From: Saccharopolyspora hirsuta
Lineage (GTDB): Bacteria > Actinomycetota > Actinomycetes > Mycobacteriales > Pseudonocardiaceae
DNA: 64,000 nucleotides
Assembly (NCBI RefSeq): GCF_008630535.1
Contig: NZ_VWPH01000016.1
Location: 62,001 to 126,000 of the forward strand
Reading direction: 5' to 3'
The position numbers were made by a program, and so were the translations under genes. Below the pieces are notes generated by a model that saw only the letters and a program-made list of their open reading frames with translations, had not been told where the DNA came from and searched no databases. Below, piece by piece: positions 34,101 to 41,293 of this stretch. How positions within the stretch are numbered: the first letter of the stretch is position 1; every line of letters starts with the position of its first letter.

Positions 34101-34568
34101 CTAGTCCTCCCGCGCGGGCAGGGCGTCGAGAACCGGGTTGGTGAGATGTTGGTAGATGATCGAGGTCCGGAAGCTGACGATCTCGCGGCGGTTGGTGAAC
34201 TGGTCCAGCAGGAACGCGTGCAGGTGGTCGATGTCCTGCGCCGTGACGTGGACGAGGAAGTCGTCGCTGCCCGCCATCGTGTAGACGGAGACGACCTCGG
34301 GCAGCTGGGTCACCGACTGCTCGAAGGCGGCGACGACGTCCCGGCGCAGCGGCCGGACCTGGGTGAACACCATCGCCTGGACCGAGCGGTTGAGCGCGCG
34401 CAGCGACACCTCGGCCCGGTACCCGCGGATGATGCCGCGCTTGTGCAGCAGCCGGGTGCGTTCGAGGCAGGTGGACGGCGCGATGCCGAGCTTCTCGGCG
34501 AGCGCCCGGTTGGACTGCCGACCATCCGCCTGCAGATGCCGCACGATCGCCGAATCAAGTTCATCCAC
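34101..34568 (-). CDS. Lrp/AsnC family transcriptional regulator
   Basis: A 155-residue Lrp-type protein: N-terminal HTH (MDELDSAIVRHLQADGR to about residue 50) and a C-terminal RAM/AsnC ligand domain (about 65-140, with VYTMAGSDDFLVHVTAQD). Lrp proteins respond to amino acids. It is transcribed divergently from leucine/valine dehydrogenase, so it probably regulates that gene in response to a branched-chain amino acid. Its ATG at 34568 is 80 bp from the dehydrogenase ATG. Confidence 0.93.
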   Translation of the reverse strand: MDELDSAIVRHLQADGRQSNRALAEKLGIAPSTCLERTRLLHKRGIIRGYRAEVSLRALNRSVQAMVFTQVRPLRRDVVAAFEQSVTQLPEVVSVYTMAGSDDFLVHVTAQDIDHLHAFLLDQFTNRREIVSFRTSIIYQHLTNPVLDALPARED

Positions 34569-34601
34569 GACTACCCCCAGGGCCTCGGTCGCTGAATTTC
34601 G

Positions 34602-34641
34602 TTCGGCGCGGAGCCGAATGGTCCGCGCATCACTCTAGCTT
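34602..34641 (+). promoter_or_regulatory. Leaderless promoter and dyad for the dehydrogenase gene
   Basis: TAGCTT (34636-34641) is a -10 placing transcription at about 34648, on ATG 34649. No good -35 is present; TTCGGC-GCGGA-GCCGAA (34602-34618) occupies that position, as expected for an activator such as Lrp. Confidence 0.5.
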
Positions 34642-34648
34642 CAGAGCC

Positions 34649-35701
34649 ATGCGCCGAGCATTTGCACACGAAGAGGTCGTCGTGCGACGCGGCAGCCGCT
34701 CCGGACTGCCCCTGATCGTCGCCGTCCACTCCCGGGAACTGGGACCGGCAGCAGGCGGGTGCCGCCTGCGCCGCTACGACACCTGGCAGGACGGGCTGGC
34801 CGACGCGCTGCGCCTGTCGGAGGCCATGACGTACAAGGCGGCGGTCGCCGGACTGGACTTCGGCGGTGGCAAGAGCGTGATCGCCCTCGACCGGGACACC
34901 GAACTCACCGCGGACCTGCGCGAAGCCGCGCTCGCGGACCTGGGCGAGCTGATCGCCTCCCTCCAGGGTGCGTACCGGGCGGGCCCCGACATCGGCACCG
35001 GACCGGAGGACATGGCGGTGCTGCGGCGCTTCTCGCCGCACGCGTACTGCGCGCCCGAGGAGCTCGGCGGCGTCGGCAGTTCCGGCGGCCCCACCGCCAC
35101 CGGAGTCCTGGCCGCCCTGCGCGCCGGTGCCCAACACGTCTTCGGCTCCGCCTCCTGCACCGGCCGCACGGTGGTCATCAGCGGATTCGGATCGGTCGGC
35201 AGCGGTATCGCGGCAGGCTTGGCCGCCGAAGGTGCGCACGTCGTGGTGTCGGACGTGGACCAGTCCCGCAAAGACGTCGCGCTGGCTCGCGGCTACGAAT
35301 GGGTCGAACCCGACCAGGCCCTCTCCGCACCGGCCGACATCCTGGTCCCGGCGGCCATCGGCGGCGTGCTCAGCGAGTCAACCGTCCCCCGGCTCACCGC
35401 TCCCCTGGTCGTCGGCCCGGCGAACAACCAGCTCACCGAAGATTCGGTCGCAGATGCGCTGGCGGAGCGGGGAATCGTCTGGATCCCCGACTACGTGGCC
35501 AGCGCGGGCGGAGTCGTCTACGTGCTCAGCCGCGAAGCGGAGGGCTACAGCCACGAAGCCGCCGACAAGCGAGTGCAGACCATCGCCGAAACCGTGACCC
35601 ACATCCTCGACCTGGCGAGCACGACCGGTGCCACGCCGTTCCGAACCGCCCAGCAGATCGCCGAACACCGCCTCGCGGCTGCTCGCTCCCGCGTCGCCTG
35701 A
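34649..35701 (+). CDS. Leucine/valine dehydrogenase (Glu/Leu/Phe/Val dehydrogenase family)
   Basis: A 350-residue amino-acid dehydrogenase. TYKAAVAGLDFGGGK carries the two catalytic lysines Lys63 and Lys75, equivalent to the leucine dehydrogenase pair. The NAD site is VVISGFGSVGSGIA, and an acidic DVD follows strand 2. It oxidatively deaminates a branched-chain amino acid to the 2-keto acid, feeding energy metabolism or branched acyl-CoA starter units. The mRNA is probably leaderless. A divergent Lrp gene is the likely regulator. Leucine versus valine preference cannot be decided. Confidence 0.92.
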   Translation: MRRAFAHEEVVVRRGSRSGLPLIVAVHSRELGPAAGGCRLRRYDTWQDGLADALRLSEAMTYKAAVAGLDFGGGKSVIALDRDTELTADLREAALADLGELIASLQGAYRAGPDIGTGPEDMAVLRRFSPHAYCAPEELGGVGSSGGPTATGVLAALRAGAQHVFGSASCTGRTVVISGFGSVGSGIAAGLAAEGAHVVVSDVDQSRKDVALARGYEWVEPDQALSAPADILVPAAIGGVLSESTVPRLTAPLVVGPANNQLTEDSVADALAERGIVWIPDYVASAGGVVYVLSREAEGYSHEAADKRVQTIAETVTHILDLASTTGATPFRTAQQIAEHRLAAARSRVA

Positions 35702-35712
35702 AGGCCGTCGTG

Positions 35713-35760
35713 GGTCGTGAGTGCGAACCAGTGCTCCAACCCCGATTCGCACTCACGACC
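35713..35760. terminator. Convergent hairpin, second copy of the dispersed repeat
   Basis: Arms GGTCGTGAGTGCGAA (35713-35727) and TTCGCACTCACGACC (35746-35760) are perfect over 15 bp with an 18-nt loop. The right arm is identical to 4821-4835. It lies between convergent stop codons. Confidence 0.7.
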
Positions 35761-35767
35761 CCACGCC

Positions 35768-35941
35768 TCACCGCTCGAACCGCCCGGCCTTGACAGCACG
35801 CAGGAAACCGGCGACGTCAACAGCGAGACGCGGCCCACCGGGGTCCTTCGAGTCCCGGATCAGGCCACAGGAGCTCGACAGCTCCACGCAGTTGCCATTC
35901 AAGTTGGAGTGGCTGGATTTCTGCCAGCGACGCTCGGACAT
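35768..35941 (-). CDS. DUF397 protein (second of tandem pair)
   Basis: A 57-residue DUF397 protein: WQKSSHSNLNGNCVELS then SCGLIRDSKDPGGP and a C-terminal VDVAGFLRAVKAGRF. GGAGGAG lies just before ATG 35941. DUF397 proteins are small actinobacterial partners of XRE-DUF5753 regulators. It is 26 bp downstream of a paralogue with about two thirds identical residues, so this is a recent tandem duplication. Confidence 0.88.
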   Translation of the reverse strand: MSERRWQKSSHSNLNGNCVELSSSCGLIRDSKDPGGPRLAVDVAGFLRAVKAGRFER

Positions 35942-35967
35942 GTCTCCTCCGAAGGCAGACAGCTGGT

Positions 35968-36144
35968 TCAGCTCTCGAAGCGGCCGGACTTGATCGCGCG
36001 CAGGAAGGTCGCGACGTCGACGGCCAGCACCGGACCGCCCGGGTCTTTCGAATCCCGGATCAGACCGCGCGGGTCGGATAACTCCACGCAGTGGGTCTCC
36101 TGGCCGCTGTAGCTGCTCTTGCGCCACTGAACAGGGGTGTTCAT
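35968..36144 (-). CDS. DUF397 protein (first of tandem pair)
   Basis: A 58-residue DUF397 protein (WRKSSYSGQETHCVELSD, GLIRDSKDPGGP, VDVATFLRAIKSGRF). Its ATG overlaps the stop codon of the XRE regulator by ATGA and GGAGGAG is just upstream, so translation is coupled. In Streptomyces such pairs (for example Scr1/Scr2-type) act together in gene control, the DUF397 protein modulating its XRE partner. Confidence 0.9.
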   Translation of the reverse strand: MNTPVQWRKSSYSGQETHCVELSDPRGLIRDSKDPGGPVLAVDVATFLRAIKSGRFES

Positions 36145-37019
36145 TTCTCCTCCAACTGTCCGATCACATCGAGGATGAACCCAGATGACTCCTCCGGGCT
36201 GATCGCATTGCGGCGAATCGATGCCGACGCACGTCGGTAGGCGACCACGTCGTCGTCCTCGTACAGGAAAACCGACGATTTGTGGTTCTCGATGGCGACG
36301 ATCGCAGGTGACTCCTTGAACCCGTAGATCACGAACGGCCCCATCAACCCGGGGTGCCATCCGCCGCCAGTGGGCACGACCTGGATCGTCGTCCCCCTCT
36401 TCCCGTTCAGCTCGACCAAGCGGTGGAGCTGCTCGACGAGCACGTCCTTACCCCCGATGCACTGACGGAGCGCGGGCTCACCGATGAAGACCGTGTGATC
36501 TACCGGTTGACCGTCGCGTTGATCGAGCTGGTTCCGCCGGTCAAGCCTGAGCGCCACGCGCTTGTCGATCTCTTGCGGCGCTAGCGCGTCGTTGTCTCCG
36601 ATGATCGCCCGCGCGTACGCCTCGGTTTGCAGAAGACCGGAAATGACGAGCGGACACCAGTCGACGATCTCGATCGCGGTCCGCTCGCATTCGATGATCC
36701 CCGCGAGCTGCTCCGAAACGCCACCGGCAAGCCAGTTTGAATCGCGTGCGTTGCGCGCCAGGTCAAGGACCTGCCGCCGTCGCTTGCCGGTCACACCGAG
36801 CACCGCCAGGAACGCGGACACGTCGTCGGTGGTCGGCACCCGCTTGCCGGTTTGCCACTGCGAGATCGTGCTGTGGGACTTGTCGAGCAGACGACCGACC
36901 TGCCGCGCAGTCAGCCCAGAATCATCGAGCGCGCTCCGCAATGCGGCTGCGAGAGCGCGAGTACGCGGCGTACCAGCGGTGTCACCCACGTTCCACAGCT
37001 TACGGCCATCTTGAGTCAT
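36141..37019 (-). CDS. XRE family regulator with DUF5753 domain
   Basis: A 292-residue protein with an N-terminal XRE HTH (about 15-75, LTARQVGRLLDKSHSTISQW) and a C-terminal DUF5753 domain (about 95-285, with VISGLLQTEAYAR and VIYGFKESPAIVAIEN). This type is widespread in differentiating actinomycetes and always keeps company with DUF397 genes. ATG 37019 is preferred; GTG 37031 is possible. No convincing Shine-Dalgarno sequence is present, so a leaderless start is likely. Its target is unknown. Confidence 0.9.
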   Translation of the reverse strand: MTQDGRKLWNVGDTAGTPRTRALAAALRSALDDSGLTARQVGRLLDKSHSTISQWQTGKRVPTTDDVSAFLAVLGVTGKRRRQVLDLARNARDSNWLAGGVSEQLAGIIECERTAIEIVDWCPLVISGLLQTEAYARAIIGDNDALAPQEIDKRVALRLDRRNQLDQRDGQPVDHTVFIGEPALRQCIGGKDVLVEQLHRLVELNGKRGTTIQVVPTGGGWHPGLMGPFVIYGFKESPAIVAIENHKSSVFLYEDDDVVAYRRASASIRRNAISPEESSGFILDVIGQLEEK

Positions 37020-37451
37020 GTTGGACACCACCCAAAAGGTTGAAGGAGACGGGCTTGTGGTCTCAGCCCGTGACCAGGAACAAATTGACTCGAGTGGTTT
37101 GTGACCGGTCGCCGTCCGTCACAAACCACGGTAGTCCGAATCCTTGGAGGTGCGCATGTTCGGTGTTGGGGTTTGGCCCAGGTGGTTGCCTTCGCCGGGG
37201 TTGCGGTCGTTGGAGACGCACTTCGTCGATCGGCCTGGCGGCAGCGGGGCTTGTGGGGCCGTCGTCATGTGGGCCGCTGTTGGGCATCCGACCACCACTC
37301 GGCCTCGGTGTTGGGTCTGCTCGCGGATCGCCGCTTCGCGGACCGCTGCGCCTGCTCGTAGTGCTCGGCGCGGGCCTGCGCACCTGACCCGCCAGGAGTG
37401 CGTCAAGCGCGCTCGTCGTTGAGGATCCACTTCGGACGGATGGAGGTTTTC
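37020..37451. other. 432-bp stretch without a confident gene
   Basis: A frame at 37156-37422 has GGAGG 5 nt before its ATG and begins plausibly (MFGVGVWPRWLPSPGLRSL) but turns Arg-rich halfway. A different frame then looks more protein-like (VLGLLADRRFADR), so a decayed or frameshifted small gene is possible. No other signals are seen. Confidence 0.35.
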
Positions 37452-37691
37452 GTGTTCTGGCTCCAGCTCGGCACGCTCGTCGCGATCAACGTCATCATCT
37501 TCGCGATGCTGCTCCTACCGTCCTCCCACCGGCAGCACGGGAACGCCGGGGAGGGGGCCTACGACGTGTGGCGGCTCATCGGCGATGTCGAGGCCGAGCG
37601 GGCCACCGAGTACACCGGTCGCCATCGGCTGCGCGAGCGGCCCGACCGCCCTCCTCCGGCTGAATCCGAGGAATCGCCGAGAACTCCCTGA
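37452..37691 (+). CDS. Small single-helix membrane protein
   Basis: A 79-residue protein I cannot assign to a family. It has one strong N-terminal transmembrane helix (WLQLGTLVAINVIIFAMLLL) followed by a charged, proline-rich cytoplasmic tail. GTG 37452 is chosen because GGAGG lies exactly 5 nt upstream; ATG 37440, three codons earlier in frame, would overlap that site. It faces away from the XRE-DUF397 operon. A 14-bp hairpin 44 bp past its stop looks like its terminator. Confidence 0.6.
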   Translation: MFWLQLGTLVAINVIIFAMLLLPSSHRQHGNAGEGAYDVWRLIGDVEAERATEYTGRHRLRERPDRPPPAESEESPRTP

Positions 37692-37734
37692 CCGGATCGG
37701 CGCGTCGCGCCCTCCCCGACACCGCGCCGGTCCT

Positions 37735-37777
37735 CCCGGTAGCCGGGCACTGCCCCCGACCCGGCCCGGCTACCGGG
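37735..37777. terminator. Hairpin after the small membrane protein
   Basis: Perfect 14-bp arms CCCGGTAGCCGGGC (37735-37748) and GCCCGGCTACCGGG (37764-37777) with a 15-nt loop. Confidence 0.6.
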
Positions 37778-37842
37778 CCCGTCCTCGACGTCTGCGTGCC
37801 GACGGGTTCTCTCAGAACTTCGGCGTTTTCGGGGCCAGACGT

Positions 37843-37879
37843 GGATTGAGGGCCTCCGCGTCGCGGAGGCCCTCAATCC
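37843..37879. repeat. 37-nt perfect inverted repeat
   Basis: Arms of 18 bp (37843-37860 GGATTGAGGGCCTCCGCG; 37862-37879 its complement) meet at a single T. It may act as a terminator for the ABC-F transcript or form a cruciform; no T-run follows on either strand. Confidence 0.7.
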
Positions 37880-38165
37880 GGGATGTCCGCTCGAGTTCAA
37901 CGAGCGTCTTTCGTACTTCTGAGCTCCGCCCTGCTCCCAAGGACTGGCGGGTCTCAGGACTGCGAACGTCCTCGCGTTGGACGATGCATCCCGTTCGGGG
38001 CCATTTCAACAGCCCCCCGGCTGACCGAGCTCTCAATCGTTCAACCGCACCTCCAGTAGACACCCGCTCGACCCGCGCGTCAATGGAAATGCGGCCTCTG
38101 AGCTGCACAAATCCAAGTTTCTCCGGGGGAATCGGCGCACGCGCCCGGCGTTCTACCCCATGCGC

Positions 38166-39839
38166 CTACCGGGCCTCCTCCTGCCACACCGGCTCCGCCG
38201 ACTCGCAGACGTGGCCGTCGGCGTGGAAGACCAGGTAGCGGTCGAAGGAGCGGGCGAACCAGCGGTCGTGGGTCACCGCGACCACCGTTCCGTCGAACTC
38301 CTCCAGCCCGGCCTGGAGCGCGTCCGCCGAGACCAGGTCGAGGTTGTCCGTGGGCTCGTCGAGCAGCAGGAGGTTCGCGCCCTCCAGCTCCAGCAGCAGG
38401 ATCTGGAACCTGGCCTGCTGACCGCCGGAGAGCGTGTCGAACGGGCGCTGCGCCGCCTGCACGATGTCGTAGCGGGCGAGCAGGCGGCTGGCCTCCTCGC
38501 GCGTCATGCCCGAGCGGCGTTCTCCCCCGCCCATCAGCAGTTCCAGCAGCGTGCGCCCGGCGAACTCCGGGTGCTCGTGGGTCTGCGCGAACATGCCCGG
38601 CACCACGCGCGCGCCCAGGCGCGCGAGGCCGGTGTGCGCCACCGGGGTCAGCGCTTCCTGGTCCGGAACCGGGGCGTCGTCGCTGCCGCCTCGGGCCAGC
38701 AGCCGCAGGAAGTGCGACTTGCCGGTGCCGTTGGCGCCCAGGACCGCGATGCGCTCGCCGTAGCGGAACTCGCTGGTGAACGACTTGGTCAGCCCGTCCA
38801 GCGCCAAGTCCTCGCAGACCACCGCGCGCTTGCCGGTGCGCCCGCCCGCCAGCTTCACCTGCACGCGCTGCTTGCGCGGCACCGCCTCCGGCGGTCCGGC
38901 CTCGTCGAACTTGCGCAAGCGGGTCCGGGCCGCCTGGTAGCGGGCGGACATGGTGTCGTTGTACGACGCCTTCTGCTTGAGCATCTGGACCAGCCGGACC
39001 AGCTTCGCGCGGTCCTCGTCCCAGCGGCGCCGCAGTTCGTCCAATCTGGACATCCGGTCCTCGCGGGCCTGGTCGTAGGTGGCGAAACCGCCGCCGTGGA
39101 CCCAGGTCCGGTTGCCCGCGCCGCCCAGCTCGACCGTCACGATCCGGTTCGCGGTGCGGTGCAGCAGCTCGCGGTCGTGGGTCACGAACAGCACGCTCTT
39201 CGACGTCTCGCGGATCTGCTCCTCCAGCCACTGCTTGCCCGGCACGTCGAGGTAGTTGTCCGGCTCGTCGAGCAGCAGCACCTGGTCCGGGCCGCGCAGC
39301 AGCGCCTCCAGCGCGAGCCGCTTCTGCTGGCCGCCGGAGAGCTTGCGCAGCTCGCGGAAGCGGGCCCGGTCGTAGGGCAGCCCGATCGCGGCGGTGCAGC
39401 AGACGTCCCAGAGCACCTCCGCGTCGTAGCCACCGGCATCGGTGTACTCCGCGATCGCCTCGGCGTAGGCCAGCTGGGTGGCGTCGTCGTCCTGCTCGAT
39501 GAGCCGGTTCTCGGTCTGCTCCAGCTTCTCCGCCGCGGCGCGGAGTCTCGGCGCGGCCAGCGAGACCAGCAGGTCGCGCACCGTCGAATCGTCGCGGGCG
39601 TGGCCGATGAACTGGCGCATCACGCCGAGCCCACCGGAGCGGACGATGCTGCCCTCCGTCGGCGCGAGGTCACCGGACACCAGGCGCAGCAGCGTCGTCT
39701 TGCCCGCGCCGTTCGGGCCCACCAGCGCGGCCTTCGCGCCGTCGCCCACCCGGAACGAGACGTCGTCGAGCAGCACCCGCCCGTCCGGGAGGACGTAGTG
39801 CACCTTCTGCAGTTCAACGTGCCCCACGGCAGTTGACAC
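38166..39839 (-). CDS. ABC-F family ATPase (soluble, two nucleotide-binding domains)
   Basis: A 557-residue protein with two ABC domains and no membrane segments, the hallmark of ABC-F translation factors and ribosome-protection proteins. Domain 1 has GPNGAGKTT and LSGGQQKR; domain 2 has GANGTGKS and LSGGQQARF; each is followed by a Walker B LLLDEP and the catalytic Glu. A basic linker of about 80 residues (RMSRLDELRRRWDEDRAKL...) joins them. Some ABC-F proteins expel antibiotics from ribosomes, others are housekeeping; a TetR gene 18-24 bp upstream on the same strand favours inducible resistance. Start is uncertain (GTG 39839, TTG 39845 or GTG 39827). Confidence 0.9.
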   Translation of the reverse strand: MSTAVGHVELQKVHYVLPDGRVLLDDVSFRVGDGAKAALVGPNGAGKTTLLRLVSGDLAPTEGSIVRSGGLGVMRQFIGHARDDSTVRDLLVSLAAPRLRAAAEKLEQTENRLIEQDDDATQLAYAEAIAEYTDAGGYDAEVLWDVCCTAAIGLPYDRARFRELRKLSGGQQKRLALEALLRGPDQVLLLDEPDNYLDVPGKQWLEEQIRETSKSVLFVTHDRELLHRTANRIVTVELGGAGNRTWVHGGGFATYDQAREDRMSRLDELRRRWDEDRAKLVRLVQMLKQKASYNDTMSARYQAARTRLRKFDEAGPPEAVPRKQRVQVKLAGGRTGKRAVVCEDLALDGLTKSFTSEFRYGERIAVLGANGTGKSHFLRLLARGGSDDAPVPDQEALTPVAHTGLARLGARVVPGMFAQTHEHPEFAGRTLLELLMGGGERRSGMTREEASRLLARYDIVQAAQRPFDTLSGGQQARFQILLLELEGANLLLLDEPTDNLDLVSADALQAGLEEFDGTVVAVTHDRWFARSFDRYLVFHADGHVCESAEPVWQEEAR

Positions 39840-39863
39840 CCCCAAGCGCGGAAGTTCGTCGGT

Positions 39864-40454
39864 TCAGTCCGGGACCAGTGCGGTGATGTGGCGGCGCAGC
39901 ACCTCGGAAGTCACCGTCACGTCGTGCGGCCCGTGCGGGTAGACTAGGTCGAAGGTCAGCCCGCCGACCAGCGCGGTCAGCCGCTCCGCCTCCAGCTCGG
40001 CGTCCGGCACCCGCGCGACCGCCAGCACCTCCCGGAACACCGCCCGCAGGTCCGCCCCCATCCGCATGGACAGCGACCGGAACTCCGGGTGCAGCCGGGC
40101 CGCGGTGATCAGCTCGACCAGGACGATCAGCTCCGTCCGGCCGCTGCTGTCGAGCGGCAGCACCGCGCGGCACGCCGCCTCCACCAGCTCGCGCCGCCCG
40201 GCCGCGTCCAGCTCGGCGTCGGCCGCTGGCAGCGCGGCGTTGAGCCGCCGCTCCATGCGCGAGCCGACCTCCTCGGCAGCGGCGACCATGAGCCCCTCGT
40301 GGTTGCCGAAGTAGTGCCGCACCGATCCGATGTTGATCCCGGACTCGTCGGCGACCTTGCGCAGCGAAGCCTCGGCCACCCCGCCCCGGGCGACGAGCCG
40401 GAACACGGCGTCCACGATCCGCTCCCGCGGCGAAATGGCAGCTGACGAGCTCAT
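39864..40454 (-). CDS. TetR family transcriptional regulator
   Basis: A 196-residue TetR protein: HTH at about 10-55 (ASLRKVADESGINIGSVRHYF) and an all-helical ligand domain. A TAGCTT -10 on the minus strand (40466-40461) predicts transcription starting at ATG 40454, i.e. leaderless. The dyad at 40463-40482 covers the -10, so it should repress its own operon, which includes the ABC-F gene. Confidence 0.92.
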   Translation of the reverse strand: MSSSAAISPRERIVDAVFRLVARGGVAEASLRKVADESGINIGSVRHYFGNHEGLMVAAAEEVGSRMERRLNAALPAADAELDAAGRRELVEAACRAVLPLDSSGRTELIVLVELITAARLHPEFRSLSMRMGADLRAVFREVLAVARVPDAELEAERLTALVGGLTFDLVYPHGPHDVTVTSEVLRRHITALVPD

Positions 40455-40462
40455 GCCGGGAA

Positions 40463-40482
40463 GCTATCACGGCTGTGATAGC
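40463..40482 (-). promoter_or_regulatory. TetR operator
   Basis: GCTATCAC-GGCT-GTGATAGC, perfect 8-bp arms, overlapping the -10 of the TetR/ABC-F operon and also lying 29 bp from the end of the acetyltransferase gene. Confidence 0.75.
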
Positions 40483-40510
40483 GACGGCGAACCCTTTTTC
40501 GAGCGCCCGG

Positions 40511-41050
40511 CTACCAGGCGTCGCCGCTGCGGAGGTCGCAGGTGATCTCCCCGGTGAGGTCCAGCGGCACCTCCACCGGCAGGACGAAGATCCCGCCGTC
40601 GTCGTCCGGGGTGCGCTCGACACCCGCTGTGGTGAGCGCGGAGGTCGGGCCCTGCCAGCGCTGCCAGCCGCGGCTCGCGTAGAGCAGGGCGCCCTCCTCG
40701 CCCGCGCTCAGCGCGCCGAGGTCGTAGGCGCCGCGGATGACGCGCTCGACCTCCGCCATCAGCAGGCCGCCGATCCCCCGGCGCCGGTGGTCCGCGCGGA
40801 CCGCGACCGCTTCGACGTATCCCGCCCGGAGGACCCGACCGCCGTGCAGCAGCTGCCGCTGGACCACCGACGCGTGCCCGATCAGGTCATCGCCCTCCCG
40901 GGCCAGCGCGTGGATCCCGCCCATGCAGTGGTCGAGGTCCTGCTCGAGCATCCCCTCGAAGACCTCGACGAGCAGCGCCCGGACCGCCTTGGTCGCGCCG
41001 GGGTCCAGGTCGGCGGTGTGCACAGCGGACGTTTCGATCACACCGGACAT
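40511..41050 (-). CDS. AAC(2')-I type aminoglycoside 2'-N-acetyltransferase
   Basis: A 179-residue GNAT enzyme closely resembling AAC(2')-I enzymes (about 180-195 residues). Matching segments include VHTADLD, GGIHALAREGDDLIGHASVVQR, RAGYVEAVAVRADHRRRGIG (acetyl-CoA site), RGAYDLGALS, LYASRGWQRWQGPTS and RTPDDDGGIFVLPV ending DLRSGDAW. It would acetylate the 2'-amino group of aminoglycosides with acetyl-CoA; chromosomal mycobacterial versions also have native roles. ATG 41050 lacks a strong Shine-Dalgarno sequence. It is transcribed toward the TetR operator and is divergent from the permease. Confidence 0.88.
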   Translation of the reverse strand: MSGVIETSAVHTADLDPGATKAVRALLVEVFEGMLEQDLDHCMGGIHALAREGDDLIGHASVVQRQLLHGGRVLRAGYVEAVAVRADHRRRGIGGLLMAEVERVIRGAYDLGALSAGEEGALLYASRGWQRWQGPTSALTTAGVERTPDDDGGIFVLPVEVPLDLTGEITCDLRSGDAW

Positions 41051-41293
41051 CGTGGCAGCGCCCGACCTGGCCCGCGACCGAATTCCCGCGCTGGCCGCGG
41101 CACCTCCGGTTTTGCGGATAGCGGGATTTCCTTGCCCGGCGGGCCGGTGGTGGCGCAGGGTGTCTGCCACGGCGATCGCCGGAGATCCCGCCACAAGCGA
41201 CTCCGGCGAACGCCTCCCCAACGATCCGGCCGCCTGCGCGGGCGGCTTGCCCTGCCCGCGTTCGCGACGTGCGCCTCCCGCCGAGGAGATTTC

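Larger units (their letters stand above)
37692..38165. other. 474-bp hairpin-rich stretch without a gene
   Basis: Open frames crossing it on both strands read through palindromes and are not protein-like. It holds the two hairpins listed separately (37735-37777, 37843-37879) and is where the minus-strand ABC-F transcript must end. Confidence 0.5.

Noticed and set aside
37156-37422. 88-codon frame with a good ribosome site upstream of the small membrane protein
   Set aside because: Only the first part looks like protein and the frame then becomes Arg-rich; may be a decayed gene, not strong enough to call.
37812-38108. 98-residue minus-strand frame (and plus-strand frame 37585-38238)
   Set aside because: Both read through the 37-nt inverted repeat, which encodes part of them, and lack start signals; they look like repeat-derived noise.
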